A stretch of DNA of 64,000 nt. Source: Acanthornis magna. Lineage: Eukaryota > Chordata > Aves > Passeriformes > Acanthizidae. The position numbers and the translations under genes were made by a program. Positions 52,193 to 63,270 of this stretch are shown here, one piece after another; the stretch's first letter is position 1; every line of letters begins with the position of its first letter. The stretch is from positions 10,963,501 to 11,027,500 of the forward strand of contig JAWUZG010000004.1 in the NCBI GenBank assembly GCA_036785705.1. The letters are read 5' to 3'. The notes under the pieces were generated by a model. That model did not search any database. It saw nothing but the letters and a program-made list of their open reading frames with translations, and was not told where the DNA came from.

Positions 52193-53722
52193 GAAACAGA
52201 AAAAACATATTAAAAATGCATCTTGTTAGTAGAGACCCTACATAAACAGGAAAATCTATCTAAAATTACATGTACCTAGTATTACCTTAACTGCCTTTGT
52301 ACATCAAGTTTTTATACTGCATTAAATATTTTTATTTAAAATATTATAATAATATAATAATAATATATATATTATATTATATATAATAATGTAATATATA
52401 TATTATAATTATATAATATAATAATAATGGTCTAAAATAATTGCAAAAGTAAGAATGCTTTAGTGCTGTAGGTATTTAGGCCCTGAAATACAAATACTTT
52501 ATGTTTAGCAATATTTTTTTTCAAAGCAGTTTCAGTCCATGAGTTTCTTGAATGCTTTCAGAGTCAGTTTTTCCAGACAGGGCACTTAATTTCTGCGCTT
52601 CCTTCTGAAAGCCTCACCACACAGCTGACCCTTTAGAAGTCATATCACTGCACTGAGCTGCCCGATAAGGAGTGAAAGGGACTGAAGACTTGATTGTGTG
52701 ATGAAACACTGTGTAATGTTAAAGCTGCCAAGAAGCTGAAGTTTCAGTCAATCTCTCTCTATGCGTGTCACAATAGCTGAAGATGTAGGCAAACTCTCTC
52801 TATACCTGAATGCTACTGAGAATATAAACACACTAAAAATTTCAGGTCCCTCAGGGAAAATGCAAAAATGACATAAAGTCAACACACAATCCATGAAACC
52901 AGATAAATAAATATTAAACAGACAAACAAAACCCCCAAATTTTCTGTGGAAAGCTCATCTTGAAAAAAACAGCATCGTCTTCTCATTTTTGATGTCTTGC
53001 TGTCAAACTTTGAGAACTTATGAATATTAGAATCCTAGCCCCACTAGATAAAATCCATAGCTAAATAAAATGAAGAACATCAATATTGATTCAGTTCTCA
53101 TATTATCATATTATGTCACTGTGTCTATTTTTTAAATTACATTTTTACCAGCTTTATTCTACAACAGAATGATATATTAGTTATAATATCAAGAATCTTT
53201 TAGTAGAAGTCTAAGGATGAATGACAAAATTAAAAATCAAAGGATAAACATTCAAATACTCAAAACCTCTGACTTTTGAATGGTGTACTACATGGTAATG
53301 AATGGTTATTCATGTCATCTACAAATATAGAGTACATATCCGATAAAATGTAAGAATATGTTTGTAGGAGGCAGTAAGTATACTTTCTTAAAAATGTGTA
53401 TTTCTTTATGAAGAAAAGGGTTTTATCTCCCTCAAAAATGTTGTTCTATTGCACATTGCACTATAATAGAAGTGATGAATTATTCTATCAATTTATCAAT
53501 TTAGAAAATAGTTTTCTAAAAGAATATATATTTGGTGTTTTTCTCTTTTAACAGTTTCAGCAAGCTTGGTGTGCATGTTTCTGAATAAGAAGACTGTCCC
53601 TTGCACAAAAGTGTCCCTTGCACTTTAATCAAATGTTGGTAGTTTTCTTTGCAAGATGCAGAAGAGTTAGCACATTCTAAAGCAGATTTGCTTTTGATTT
53701 AGAACTAGTTGAAGCACTCTCA
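52193..53722. other. Noncoding DNA with a long AT-only run
   Basis: The AT-only run at 52321-52428 is listed separately. The interval 52560-52860 is more mixed in composition and includes two copies of an AATCTCTCTCTAT-like motif about 55 bp apart (near 52750 and 52791). A strong acceptor-like tract TTCTCTTTTAACAG ends at 53554 without a convincing exon after it. No gene is supported. Confidence 0.55.
52321..52428. repeat. AT-only low-complexity run
   Basis: A 108-base stretch consists only of A and T except one G at 52391, built from TAA, TA and TTA units. It contains many short self-complementary pieces and would melt easily. Confidence 0.95.
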
Positions 53723-53935
53723 AATCAAGGAATTACAGGATATTCTGAGTTGGAAGGAGGCAACAAGGACTGTTGAGTCCAATTCCTGGCCCTTCCCAGA
53801 ACAGCCCCAAGAGTCACACCATGAGCCTGAGGGCATTATCCAAACTCTTCTTAAACTCTTGCACTTTTGGTACTGGGACCTCTTCCCTGAGAAACTTGTT
53901 CCAACGCCCAACCACATTTTGGGAGAACTGGTTAC
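53723..53935 (-). mobile_element. CR1 LINE, short 5'-truncated copy
   Basis: Reversed CR1 3' end: a decayed terminal repeat AATCAAGGAATTACAGGATA, then TTCTGAGTTGGAAGGAGGC, GAGTCCAATTCCTGGCCC, CCCAAGAGTCACACCATG, GGCATTATCCAAACTCTTC, TTCCCTGAGAAACTTGTTCC and CCCAACCACATTTTGGG. The left terminal repeat is more mutated than in the copy at 14125, suggesting greater age. A plus-strand 122-codon frame across it is an antisense shadow. Confidence 0.9.
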
Positions 53936-54359
53936 ACTTCAGTCAATGACTGAATTCATAAATGAAATGGGTGAAACAAGAAAAGTGGGACTTGCACTAG
54001 TTTTAGAAATCTGGAAGTTGCTTTTTTCAGTGCAAGCTACTTATTTTCATAATGGTCAGGTTCAAAAACCAAAATAATACACTGTAGACAAAAGTTTGTC
54101 AACAAATTATGTCAGTACAAAATTCAATAATAATGGAACATCTTGAAAATTACCTGGATAAACACATTTTAAAGTATGTCCTATATATATATTAGGTTAT
54201 CAGATGGATAATCTGGTGAATCATACGGTGAATGGCTTCATTGATTATTAATAGAGCATTATTTTATTTTAATTTAAAAAGTAGATAAAATATACAAATA
54301 TAACATTATATATGTGTTTGTCTTGAGGTTTGGTGGGTATTTCACTTTTTTATTTTTAC

Positions 54360-54401
54360 TTCGAGAGATATATATATATATATATATACATATATCTCGA
54401 A
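54360..54401. repeat. Inverted repeat around an (AT)n core
   Basis: Left arm TTCGAGAGATATAT and right arm ATATATCTCGAA are complementary apart from a 2-base indel, and enclose a (TA)n core. The outer seven base pairs include a CpG at each end, which is notable in such AT-rich sequence. It is a cruciform candidate; it could also be a dinucleotide repeat that captured a short inverted duplication. Confidence 0.85.
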
Positions 54402-56689
54402 ATATATATATGACACAGCGACAATGACAAAAGGCAAATTTTCCCCCCTACGTGCTCAGCAGGTATAAAATCTTCATTCTATTTGCAGCTTTGTGCAATG
54501 ATGACATTAATAATCTTCCTTTCTTTGATGTTTGTGTAAGTCATAAGCATAGGTGGAAATCGGAAGTTGGCCCAAAAAAACCCAAACAGAAAGTACAGAG
54601 ACAAATTCTTGCTGTCTTCTAAAATAGGTGAGGAATGAAAAATAAAATATGGTAAGGAATATAAAGAAAATTAAGAAGTTTTTGTTTATCATGGATACAA
54701 TTTAAGCATCCTGCAATGCAGATTTTCCCTTGTTTGGTTGTCATAAACTTCACTGCGATAATCAAAATATCCAGTGCAGACATATATTTTTAACCTGTTT
54801 GCATATTGTAGCACACTAGTATCAGTATCAACTCCTTGCTAAAAGTTCGGGATATTCCAACATTAAATTAGTTTTACTTCTTTCAGAAATGCACATAACA
54901 GTACAGAAAAGATAAATACAGCATTTAAATTTTCATTAGGAACATTTGTTCTAATTTCCCTGAACACCTATTGTAAAAGGTGGCAAAGTCTGCAGCCTGC
55001 AAGCCTCATGCAGTGCATCTAACAGAAAGACTAGAAAACAAAAAAAAATGAATACAAGGGTTTGAAGGCTATTCCAGCCAGTTCCAGCTTTGGAAATTGT
55101 AGTGGCAGATGCTTCCTCTATAATTTCTGGCATCATTGAAGCACAGTCTTACTACTAATTTTGCTTCATTAAATGTCTTTTTTTCAGGTAATATATGACA
55201 TATGACACTTTCCCTATCTAAATATAAATTAAAATTATACTTTCTAATCTGTAAATTATGTATTTAATTCAAGATTTACATAAATAACAAAAAGTTCTTG
55301 CGGTACCTGTACTTTCTGTGTGTTTCATCTGAATAGATGCCTGTTCCAGTAATTACAAATAATTAGGATGATCCCTCTGAGAACACCTCTACTGTTGTGC
55401 TCTGCTCCTTACCCTTGATTATGTCCATTTCTTAGGGGACATTCCTTTTAGAAATAAAGAACATTTAATCATTTCCAGTAAACAAGAACAAGCCCTGTTA
55501 GGAATTATATCTAGTACTGAAGAAGCAGAGAAAATCAAAATCATTGAATAATTCTTGTGATTCATTTTAAGGGAAGATTGATGTTGTCTGAATTTAAATA
55601 GTTATACAGTCTACTAAAAGGTAAAAAAAAAAAAAGATGTTTGGAATATGCTTTTAAATATGATTAAGTTACCAGAGACACAAGAAAAAGTATATTGTAC
55701 ATATATGCTACATGTCCTTAAATATGTGTATACACAACAGCTTGCTATATATTATTTGCATATAAAATGTACATACCTCTATATGCATATATACCATAAG
55801 AATAACATATATATCATAAAATATATGTCTTTGTCATTAGGTATAGCTACAGCATTTTTATGTTCCTGCAAGAATATATATTTTCTTTAATAGATAGTGA
55901 TATCAAATGAGAATAGTCTGTCACTATGTAGGAATATATTTTTATGTGTTTTCTTTTTGCTTTTCTTTAATAGCCATACAATTTAATGTTGATATTTATG
56001 GTACAAATGGTTGCAAATATTCATAAAAAAGATTAAATCTTGAGATTCAAGTAGGGAAATATAAAATAAAAATTATCTCTCCTCTTGTGGATTTAGCCTA
56101 TAAACAGTAATGCAAAACTTACAAATTACATATTAGAAAAACAAGTGTAAAAATTATTTCTTCTTCCAAACGAGTAAGGAATCAAATCCACAGTTTGTAA
56201 GGCTTATGTAATGATTGTGATGAGATTTTCAGAGTATATTGTAAGACTTAAATAAGGAGGGAAATATTTGTATTCCAGAATAAGTAAACACTGTAAATTC
56301 TTCTGTATTTTTTTTTTTATTATTTTTAATTATTCCTGTTTAAAAAGGTGCAGAAGAACATAAACGCAAAAATTCATATGTTTGGAAAAATAATTTCTTT
56401 CTCCACATCATCTTCAGACCCTAACACTGTAAGACTGGTCAGAAGGCCTAGCCTTTGAATTGGCTTGGGCTTGACTGCTATTTCTGAAGGTAAGTCCAAA
56501 CATTGTTGATCATTGCTGACCTGTTTCCAGATGCACTATGTCACTACCATTATGTGTGCCATGACACCCTAAGCAATGATTCCTTTACTTCCACCAAAGC
56601 AAAGTCAAATATTTCTTATCTTTTCTGTGGGGATGAATTGTTTGGAGAATTGTGGGGGCTATTGTTCGGAAAATTGAGTAGAACCGAAT

Positions 56690-56724
56690 ATAGTATTCAT
56701 AGTATAGTATTCATATAGTATTCA
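56690..56724. repeat. Short tandem repeat, TAGTATTCATA type
   Basis: Three imperfect copies of TAGTATTCATA lie within about 35 bases, with spacing changing between 11 and 16 bases, consistent with replication slippage. Confidence 0.8.
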
Positions 56725-57453
56725 TGACAAGGAATAAAAACTAAACCTTCTATTTTTTTCCCCTGTCTTTTGGCATAGATCAGGGATAGCACTTTATTTT
56801 CATGGGGGAATTCTAATGTATGATGGGATTATTTAAATATAATTTTTATATACATACTCTGAATTCATTTGGCTTAGTACTTCAAAATGTAGGGGTTTTG
56901 TGTAAATTACCTAAGAGCTGACAGTTGATAGAACAGACATACATTAAAGGCCTTTAAGGTGTTCAAAGTTGCAAAGCTTAATACAAGAGCATGGAGTACT
57001 GCATCTTTGCCAGTATTTTAGCGATACTGCTTCTTTCCAGGAAAACTTGGACATACAACAGTTGTCACCTCCTCAGTTCAATGAGTTTCTTCCCAGAATG
57101 ATGACTTTCTCAGTGTGTAAATTCCTCTGAGGAATTTTGGGTGGATATATTCTCTCTACAACTGAATTTAATGTCTTTTATGTTCATAGAAGCAGTATAA
57201 CATCATAATAGAATAGGCTGTGAATCCCTATTGTGCATAATTCCCACATTATAATTTCAGTAGACACATTATGTTTGGCACTTGAATGATGGTTATTGCT
57301 ACACTGTGGGAAAACTGAAAAGAAAGAGTAATAGAGGCAGCCTTTTTGGAAACTATATTATTCAGTCAAGTTTGACTTACAAGGTTTTTGACATTCTCTA
57401 GTTCTTCAGCTTTCTGTAGACTTCACAGTTTTTATTTCCTTTGTTTCCCACAA

Positions 57454-58076
57454 TGTCACAGTTTAATCCCAGCTGGTAACTTGCCACCACAGAGCCACTC
57501 ACTCATTTCCTGAGGTGGGATAGAGAAGAGAATCAGAAGAGTGAAAATGAGAAAACTTGTGGGTTTAGATAAGAACAGTTTAAAAGGTAAAGGAAAAGCC
57601 GCACTATAAGGAATTCATGCACTAATTCCTATCAACAGGTGGGTGTTCAGCCATGTCTGGGAAAGCAGGGCTCCATCACACGTAACAGTGGCGGGCAGAC
57701 AAATGTAACCACTCCAAATGCACCCCCCCTCTTCTTCTTTCCCCAGGTTTATATTCTGGGGCATGACAGAGAGCATTAATCATTAATCATGATTAATATG
57801 ATTAATCTATATGGCAATATGGGTTAATCCTTGGGTCGGTTGGATCAGCTGCCTGAGTTGTTTTCCCCCACAACTTCTTGTGCACTCCTTGTCTCCTCAC
57901 TGGGAGGGTGGGATGAGGAACAGAAAAGACCTTGAGGCTGTCTAAGCTCTGCTCAACAGTAATGAAAACAATCCCAAAACATTGATGTGTTATCAACACC
58001 ATTTCAATTACGAATGCAAAACACGGCCCCAGCTACTGTGAAGAAAGTTAACTCCACCCCAGCCAAAGCCAGAACA
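57454..58076 (-). mobile_element. Avian ERVL solo LTR, nearly complete
   Basis: Read on the minus strand it starts TGTTCTGGCTTTGGCTGGGG at 58076 and ends AAACTGTGACA at 57454, about 623 bp, the expected TG...CA termini and size. In order come GGTGTTGATAACACATCAATG, TTACTGTTGAGCAGAGCTTAG, AAGGTCTTTTCTGTTCC, a TATAAA box (plus-strand 57748-57753), AAGAAGAAGAGGGGGGG, GATGGAGCCCTGCTTTCCC and ATGGCTGAACACCCACCTG. A small ATTAATC-rich expansion (57775-57808) interrupts U3. Flanking five-base words, CACAA and CAGAG, agree at only three positions, so the target-site duplication is decayed or absent. No internal sequence adjoins, hence a solo LTR left by recombination. Confidence 0.9.
57775..57808. 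repeat. ATTAATC-type expansion inside the LTR
   Basis: Repeated ATTAATC and ATTAATATG units occupy about 34 bases between the TATA-distal U3 landmarks of the ERVL LTR, where other copies of this family carry no such run. It appears to be slippage after insertion. Confidence 0.75.
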
Positions 58077-59527
58077 CAGAGATAGAAGCAATCTCCAGTG
58101 TCACTTTTTTTTCAGGCTGATCAATACATAAGCAATTTTTTTTTTGTTTTCTATATGAAATTTGTTTTCCTTCTGTCCATCAGAAAAATGCCTTTTTTTC
58201 TTGGAGTTCTGCTCTAGGTCCTTCTGTTAGATTATTTTCTTCTTTTTTCTAAAGTAAAAAATTTAATTGTTTTTTCATTCTTAATGTGTAAGAGGAGCAT
58301 TATAGCATTGAAAATTTGAAATTCACAGTGTCAATACAAAAATATTTTACAGATTACTCTGATATAGTCATGTTTCCAGTTGAAGCCAAGCAAAGCCAGT
58401 GCTCATTTCTAGCCAGACATAGTGATGGAAACTTTGACAGCTTAAAAAAGTCTGAAGAGTACAAAAAATAATTATCTACAATGATATCCAAAAAATATTA
58501 AACCAAGAAAGATAGTTCTGTACTCATTTAAAAAGTGGAGATGAAACTTAATTTACTTAAAAACTTTAATAAATATTAAAATTCAGGCTATAGGGAAAGG
58601 TATGTTCAGAATGAATATTGGGCTAATAACTCAGCTCTTCTAGATCTTTTTTGGGACTGTGGTTTCAAACTTCACGAAGTGGAACTAAATCTGATATCAC
58701 CATTTGACTGTGCATGTTCTGGATCATCAAGGAACATGCACAGTCAAAAGGTGATATCAGAAAGGTCACAAGTATATCTTATTCTCCACCCATGTTTTTA
58801 AAGGGAAAATTATTCTTTCTTTTTACAAGGAAATGGTTACTATTTTTGCTACATGAGAAAACACAATTTTGTTAAAATACCTTACACCTGGGAAAAGTGA
58901 AATGTAAACTGTGATTTGCTATTTTAACAATAGTTTTTCTTCTTCCATGAAGAATTTATGGGTATTCTAAATATTTCTCAAGCCCATTAGACCTCTTCAT
59001 CATCATCACCACCACCACTTGCCATCTGCTTTGTCACATTTCTTGTCAACCCTTTTTGGCTTTGTGTGCAATATTATTGAACAGATGGCACCAAATGGTC
59101 TTATGTGTTCTGACTGGTTAGCAGTTTTAGAGGGTAGCCTAATATCTTGTGGCAATGATAGTCTCTAAAACAGAAAAATCTCTTAAAAAACATGCTGAAA
59201 GTGAAAGCATCTGTTTCATTAAAGTAATCAGGTCAAAGACCATTTTAATTCAAAGGCAATAAAAAGTGACATGAAAAAAAAATAAAACACAGAGATATAA
59301 ACCTTATGAAGAACATAATGACTAAAACTCCTCAACCACTTCAGCCACTAATTGATGTGCCATTAAATAACTACAAACACAGGTGAGTTTTGGGTTTTTT
59401 TATTTATAGGTAAACAAAATCTTCCATTCACATAAAAAATATATTTTAATTGAATTGTCACTAATTGTCACTCTCAAAAATAAGATACTAAGATGTCAGA
59501 GAAGTTTCAAAGTATAATACTTTTTTT
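58077..59527. other. AT-rich noncoding DNA with a long hairpin
   Basis: Apart from the 58690-58761 inverted repeat, listed separately, I recognise nothing. T-rich runs occur near 58107-58146, and a short CAT/CAC trinucleotide-like patch at 58998-59020. Confidence 0.6.
58690..58761. repeat. 30-bp near-perfect inverted repeat with 12-nt loop
   Basis: Arms 58690-58719 and 58732-58761 pair at 29 of 30 positions; the only mismatch is A against A (58702 with 58749). The loop is TGGATCATCAAG (58720-58731). The stem is of mixed composition (for example GACTGTGCATGTTC), unlike the simple AT palindromes elsewhere in the window, so chance formation is unlikely. If transcribed it would fold into a hairpin of pre-microRNA size. 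No terminal target-site duplication or transposon signature is evident. Transcription is not shown by the sequence. Confidence 0.95.
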
Positions 59528-59633
59528 CATAGGATCATTAAGGCTGGAAGAGACCTTTGAGATTATTAAGTCCAACCATCAACTCAGCACTACCACTTTA
59601 ACCCCTAAACCACTAAACCATATTACCCAACAC
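59528..59633 (-). mobile_element. CR1 LINE 3' tail fragment
   Basis: It begins TCATAGGATCATTAAGGCTGG, then AAGAGACCTTTGAGATTAT and AAGTCCAACCATCAACTCAG, the reversed end of a CR1 subtype with ATCATTAAGG next to the terminal repeat. It then runs through CACTACCACTTTAACCCC and ACCCAACACTAGAG. Only about 105 bp are present. The subtype differs from the other copies in the window. Confidence 0.85.
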
Positions 59634-59999
59634 TAGAGTTTTTAAATAAATCTTGTTGCTCATTATCCATACGATTATTGCTCTCTCTTAGTGAGTAGCA
59701 CTTCAGTGTTTGCTTTGTATAAAATATTTGATTCAAACTTATGATATTGCTCACAACTGGGACAACCATTCTCTATCACAATAATTTTGAAATACAATAA
59801 GTAGCAATCATTCTGGAGAAGATGTAGCAATTTCCCTTGGAGGAAAGGATTTCAGAGAGCTATAGTGTCTGACAACCAATTTTTTTTGCACAGTGGGATT
59901 GCTATCAGCAGTCACAATCTTTTTATAAGAGTGCAAAGGACAGAAAAGGCAGCTAAGGCACACTGTCATTCTTGCAATAGTTAGCTCAACAGGAGTGGA
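59634..59999. other. AT-rich spacer, nothing recognised
   Basis: About 370 bp between a CR1 tail and the GC-elevated block that follows, with no supported feature. Confidence 0.65.
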
Positions 60000-61430
60000 G
60001 AGAGGTCCAGACTCCGCTCAAGATTGCGTGGGGCCATGTAAAGGTCATGTCAAAGTTATTCAGAGCATAATCTCTGGGCAAAAATCTACCTTGATCTGTC
60101 AGAGGACTTGGCCCAGAGAGAGCTCCAGAGGGAGTATGTTATTGCAGATCTTCAGCTCCTGGTGCTGAGCAGCCTCACACAAGGAGGATGTGCTCTGGGC
60201 ACACTGTTGAATTGCAGTGAGGGGTAGCTGGAAGAAGAGATGGACAGATAATGCACTAACAGGGAGGAGTAACATAAATTTTATAGGGTCTTCACAGAGA
60301 GTCTGCCAGGGCAGGAGCCTGAGTGCTGTGGTATTAGGAGGGATGCACAAAATAATTTGTCCAAAGATAGCAGTAGATGCAGACTCCCAAAGTAGAGGTG
60401 TCTGGAAACTTGTGACTTTAAGGAGCATGAAGGATCCTTTTCCTCTTGTAGCTCTATGCTTTGGGACTTGTATAGTGAATAGAAATTGGAGGTGGTAGAC
60501 AAGGCCTGTCACAGCAGGCATCAGACTCAGAAAAGCCTCAACTAAGTGACTGCATAAAGAGAAGAATCCAGATGAAACTCGCTGAGGAACCTCCTCTGGG
60601 AACAAAGCGAAGCAGACACCAACCTGCCTTACGTGTTTTGAGAGATCAGATGCTTGTGGGGAGCTCAGACCTAGGATGTTGCAGAAATACTCAAGATCTG
60701 TCTGGCTCTTGTAACATTGCCCCTTGCTGCTCAGCTGTGATGTGCACCAATTGCACTGTCAGGGCAGACATGAAGTGTATCAAGGGTGATTTCACAGTTT
60801 TGGACGGAAGAGTGGAATCTCTGGTGATATATGTCAATAATGTTATGACAGGGGAAAGGAGGAACTAATGTATCCAGTCGATTAATTCATTCTGCACAGG
60901 TCATGTCTCAAATTGGGCTTTGGCTTTTATGAATATGGGACTCTGACTGAGTCTGACAAGGACTGCTGGCAAGGGACCATTGCATCTGACAGGGTAGGGC
61001 AGGAGTATATTTAGAAACAGGATTGCTAATCCAGTGAAGAGGTCTTTAGGAAGTTACAATGAGGAATGCTTCTCATCACCTAAATGCAATGGAGGCATGG
61101 TTGGCAGTCAGGAAGTTAAGCAGTGTGCACCTAACAGGAACCGATTGATATAAGATGGAATTCACTTCATTTAACTATTGATGTATAGAAAGTTGGTATC
61201 TCCTGAGCTGGTCTCTCTAGTTTCTAGTTTCCAGATGTCCTTATTCCTGTCTAGATTAATGCTTGGTTAGGCTGAAATCTAGCCAATCACGTGCCTAGGC
61301 AATATTCTTTAATGTTGCTTATTTGGAAGCCATCCAACCAAGTTATTTCTGTGTCTACAGAGGCATGATCAAGGCCTGGTTCACCTTGTCAAAGGGCTTA
61401 CTTCTAAACCAGGTTGGCTAAATGCACTAC
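60000..61430. other. Unidentified GC-elevated, repeat-like block
   Basis: About 1.4 kb differ from the AT-rich flanks in composition, with two relatively long overlapping frames: minus-strand 60099-60605 (168 codons) and plus-strand 60572-60868 (98 codons). The plus-strand frame contains a Cys-rich stretch with CTNCTV and CIKGDFTV followed by LDGRVESLVIYVNNV, reminiscent of the zinc-finger or coiled-coil part of a transposon ORF1 or a gag-like remnant. That resemblance is only an impression, and I cannot name the family. The orientation is likely plus if that frame is real. An LTR or LINE interior fragment is the most probable explanation. Confidence 0.4.
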
Positions 61431-62760
61431 ACTTCACTTATAACAAGTATAATCTAAATTATTATTTTAACTGCAGACAATGTATATGAGAGATAATTAG
61501 ACTATAATGAGATGAGTCCCACCTACGTTGTTCCCCTAATTTTACAATCAGTAAGAGACCCAAAAAAAGGATACAGTAGTCAGTCCAGTGAAGTCCACTG
61601 CATGTAAAATAAGAAAATAAAATAAAAATAAATCATTGCCCATTGACAGAGTAAAGAAAATCAAGATTTCCAGACAAACGAAAGGGTAATGAGGCATGAC
61701 CTATTCAGTATCCAGTTATAAACATCAATTTTATATATTAAAATAAGAGGAAAAAATTCTCAAGCATATAAATATATGGCATTTTGTTTTGTTTTCATTC
61801 TCTTGTTAAAGCATGAAAAGCAGAAGAAATAAATGCAGACACGTGAAGTGTATGTGAAGACAGTTCTGCTATATATATTACTCTGAAATATAACACTAGC
61901 GTTCAGAATATGAATATATTCTCAAGGAAAAAGCTCTCAGAAAAAGCAAATGAAAATGCGAATACTAGCCCATGCAGTAGAGAGGATCAACAAAATTCAG
62001 ACTGAGCCCTTATTACTAACACTGATTTTCTGTGGGATAAAAGTGCTAGGTGAGATATTTTTATCTTTCTGAAAGGTCTTAATTTTCTGGAGTACCTAAC
62101 ATTTACCTGAGCAGATGATGTGGTAGCAGCATAACCAAGAAAATCAAATAAAATGTTTATTGATGAGAAACAAAAAATAAATCTGCTTTTCAAAGTAAGA
62201 GATCACACCTCCTCTCCTTCTCCTTGCCAAGAAAAGAATGTTAAATCTTAAGACTTAAAATGCATTTAAAATAAGTAAATTCCTCTCTCATCACTCCTGT
62301 GATTTTAGTGAACAAATTTGAATCAAATTACCTTGCTCTCAGGGAAAAAAAAGTGCCTTTTTTTTTTTTAAAGGCCTGTGTGATTTACATTTCTCACTTC
62401 AAGATATGGGATGTTCTGTTGTTAGGTGATAGAGATAAATGTGTTTCATTATCTGCAAAAGACCTTTCATCCTGGAAGAAAAAGTGTAGAGAGTTCAAGA
62501 ATTTTTTAATCACTTGTCTGCTTTTCCAAATGCAAAACTTTCAATATTTTAGTGCTTTCAACATTTTTTTCCTGATATTTCAGGTATGTATGTGATAATC
62601 CTTTAATATTAGTTTCCATTACCTATGAAGAACACTCTTTAAGATACCTAGCTAGCAATTCCTTTGAGAAAAAGGGGCATCTCCAAATATAGATCCTTTC
62701 CCTAAAAATAGATCTCTGCATTTAGTAATAATTTGTCTGCCTCTCTGATTTCGAGTATTT
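61431..62760. other. AT-rich noncoding DNA, nothing recognised
   Basis: About 1.3 kb of AT-rich sequence with A-rich patches near 61560-61640 and a T run near 62358. A 98-codon plus-strand frame (62299-62595) is low in complexity and unrecognised. Confidence 0.6.
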
Positions 62761-63270
62761 ACGCGCTCTCATCACTGGTATCTTCTTAGGACATTAAGCA
62801 ACAGCAGCAAGAGGAAAGGTCCCTAGAGCAGGTGGCAGTTCAGCTCACTCAAACCTACCTGCCCAGCTCCATTTCACTTTGCTGGAGTCTCTCTTCACTG
62901 TCTCTGCGTCACTGCCATCTGTTAGAAAGATCTCAGAGCTGCACTCTCTCCCTGCCTGCCAAGACCTCAGTTCAAAGCTAGTTCAAGGGGAAAAAAAAAC
63001 CTAAAGAACTCTGTAAAGACAGAAGAACAGAAGTCTCTTTCAAGTTGCACTGGAGGTAGAAATGGAACTTCCTATAGCTGCAGGTCACTGTCAGAAGATC
63101 TATCACCTCTGTCCCAGAAGGCACCTGGGAAGTGTGGCCAGCTGTGGAGTGGCTGCAACACACACAGAACACTCCTTCAGGCACGTGGCAAACCGGGAAC
63201 ATGCGACAGGAGGCAAATGGATGGAAACGGAAAGAGTTGGGATAATTAGAGTTGAATGAATGTTCCTATT
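62761..63270 (-). other. GC-elevated block with a possible exon (minus strand)
   Basis: The block keeps several CpG sites (for example ACGCGC at 62761) and has mixed composition in an AT-rich setting. On the minus strand ATGGAGCTGGGCAG is followed at 62858 by GTAGGTTTGAG, a close match to the vertebrate 5' splice-site consensus CAG/GTRAGT. Upstream on that strand CTTTCTAACAG (ending near 62926) could be an acceptor for a small exon, or the whole block could be a 5'UTR exon. Open frames of 74 and 95 codons (62978-63202 and 63103-63390, minus) are unrecognised. An unnamed repeat is an equally fair reading. Confidence 0.2.

Larger units (their letters stand above)
53936..57453. other. AT-rich noncoding DNA
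   Basis: Holds an AT-rich hairpin at 54360-54401 (listed separately) and a small tandem repeat of TAGTATTCATA type at 56690-56724. Long stretches of TATA-type sequence occur near 55740-55830. No gene or named transposon recognised. Confidence 0.6.

Noticed and set aside
53709..54077. 122-codon plus-strand frame
   Set aside because: Antisense to a CR1 for its first half and then runs by chance into unique DNA.
60099..60605. 168-codon minus-strand frame as a gene
   Set aside because: No family signature, and it lies in a block that looks like a retroelement fragment read on the other strand.
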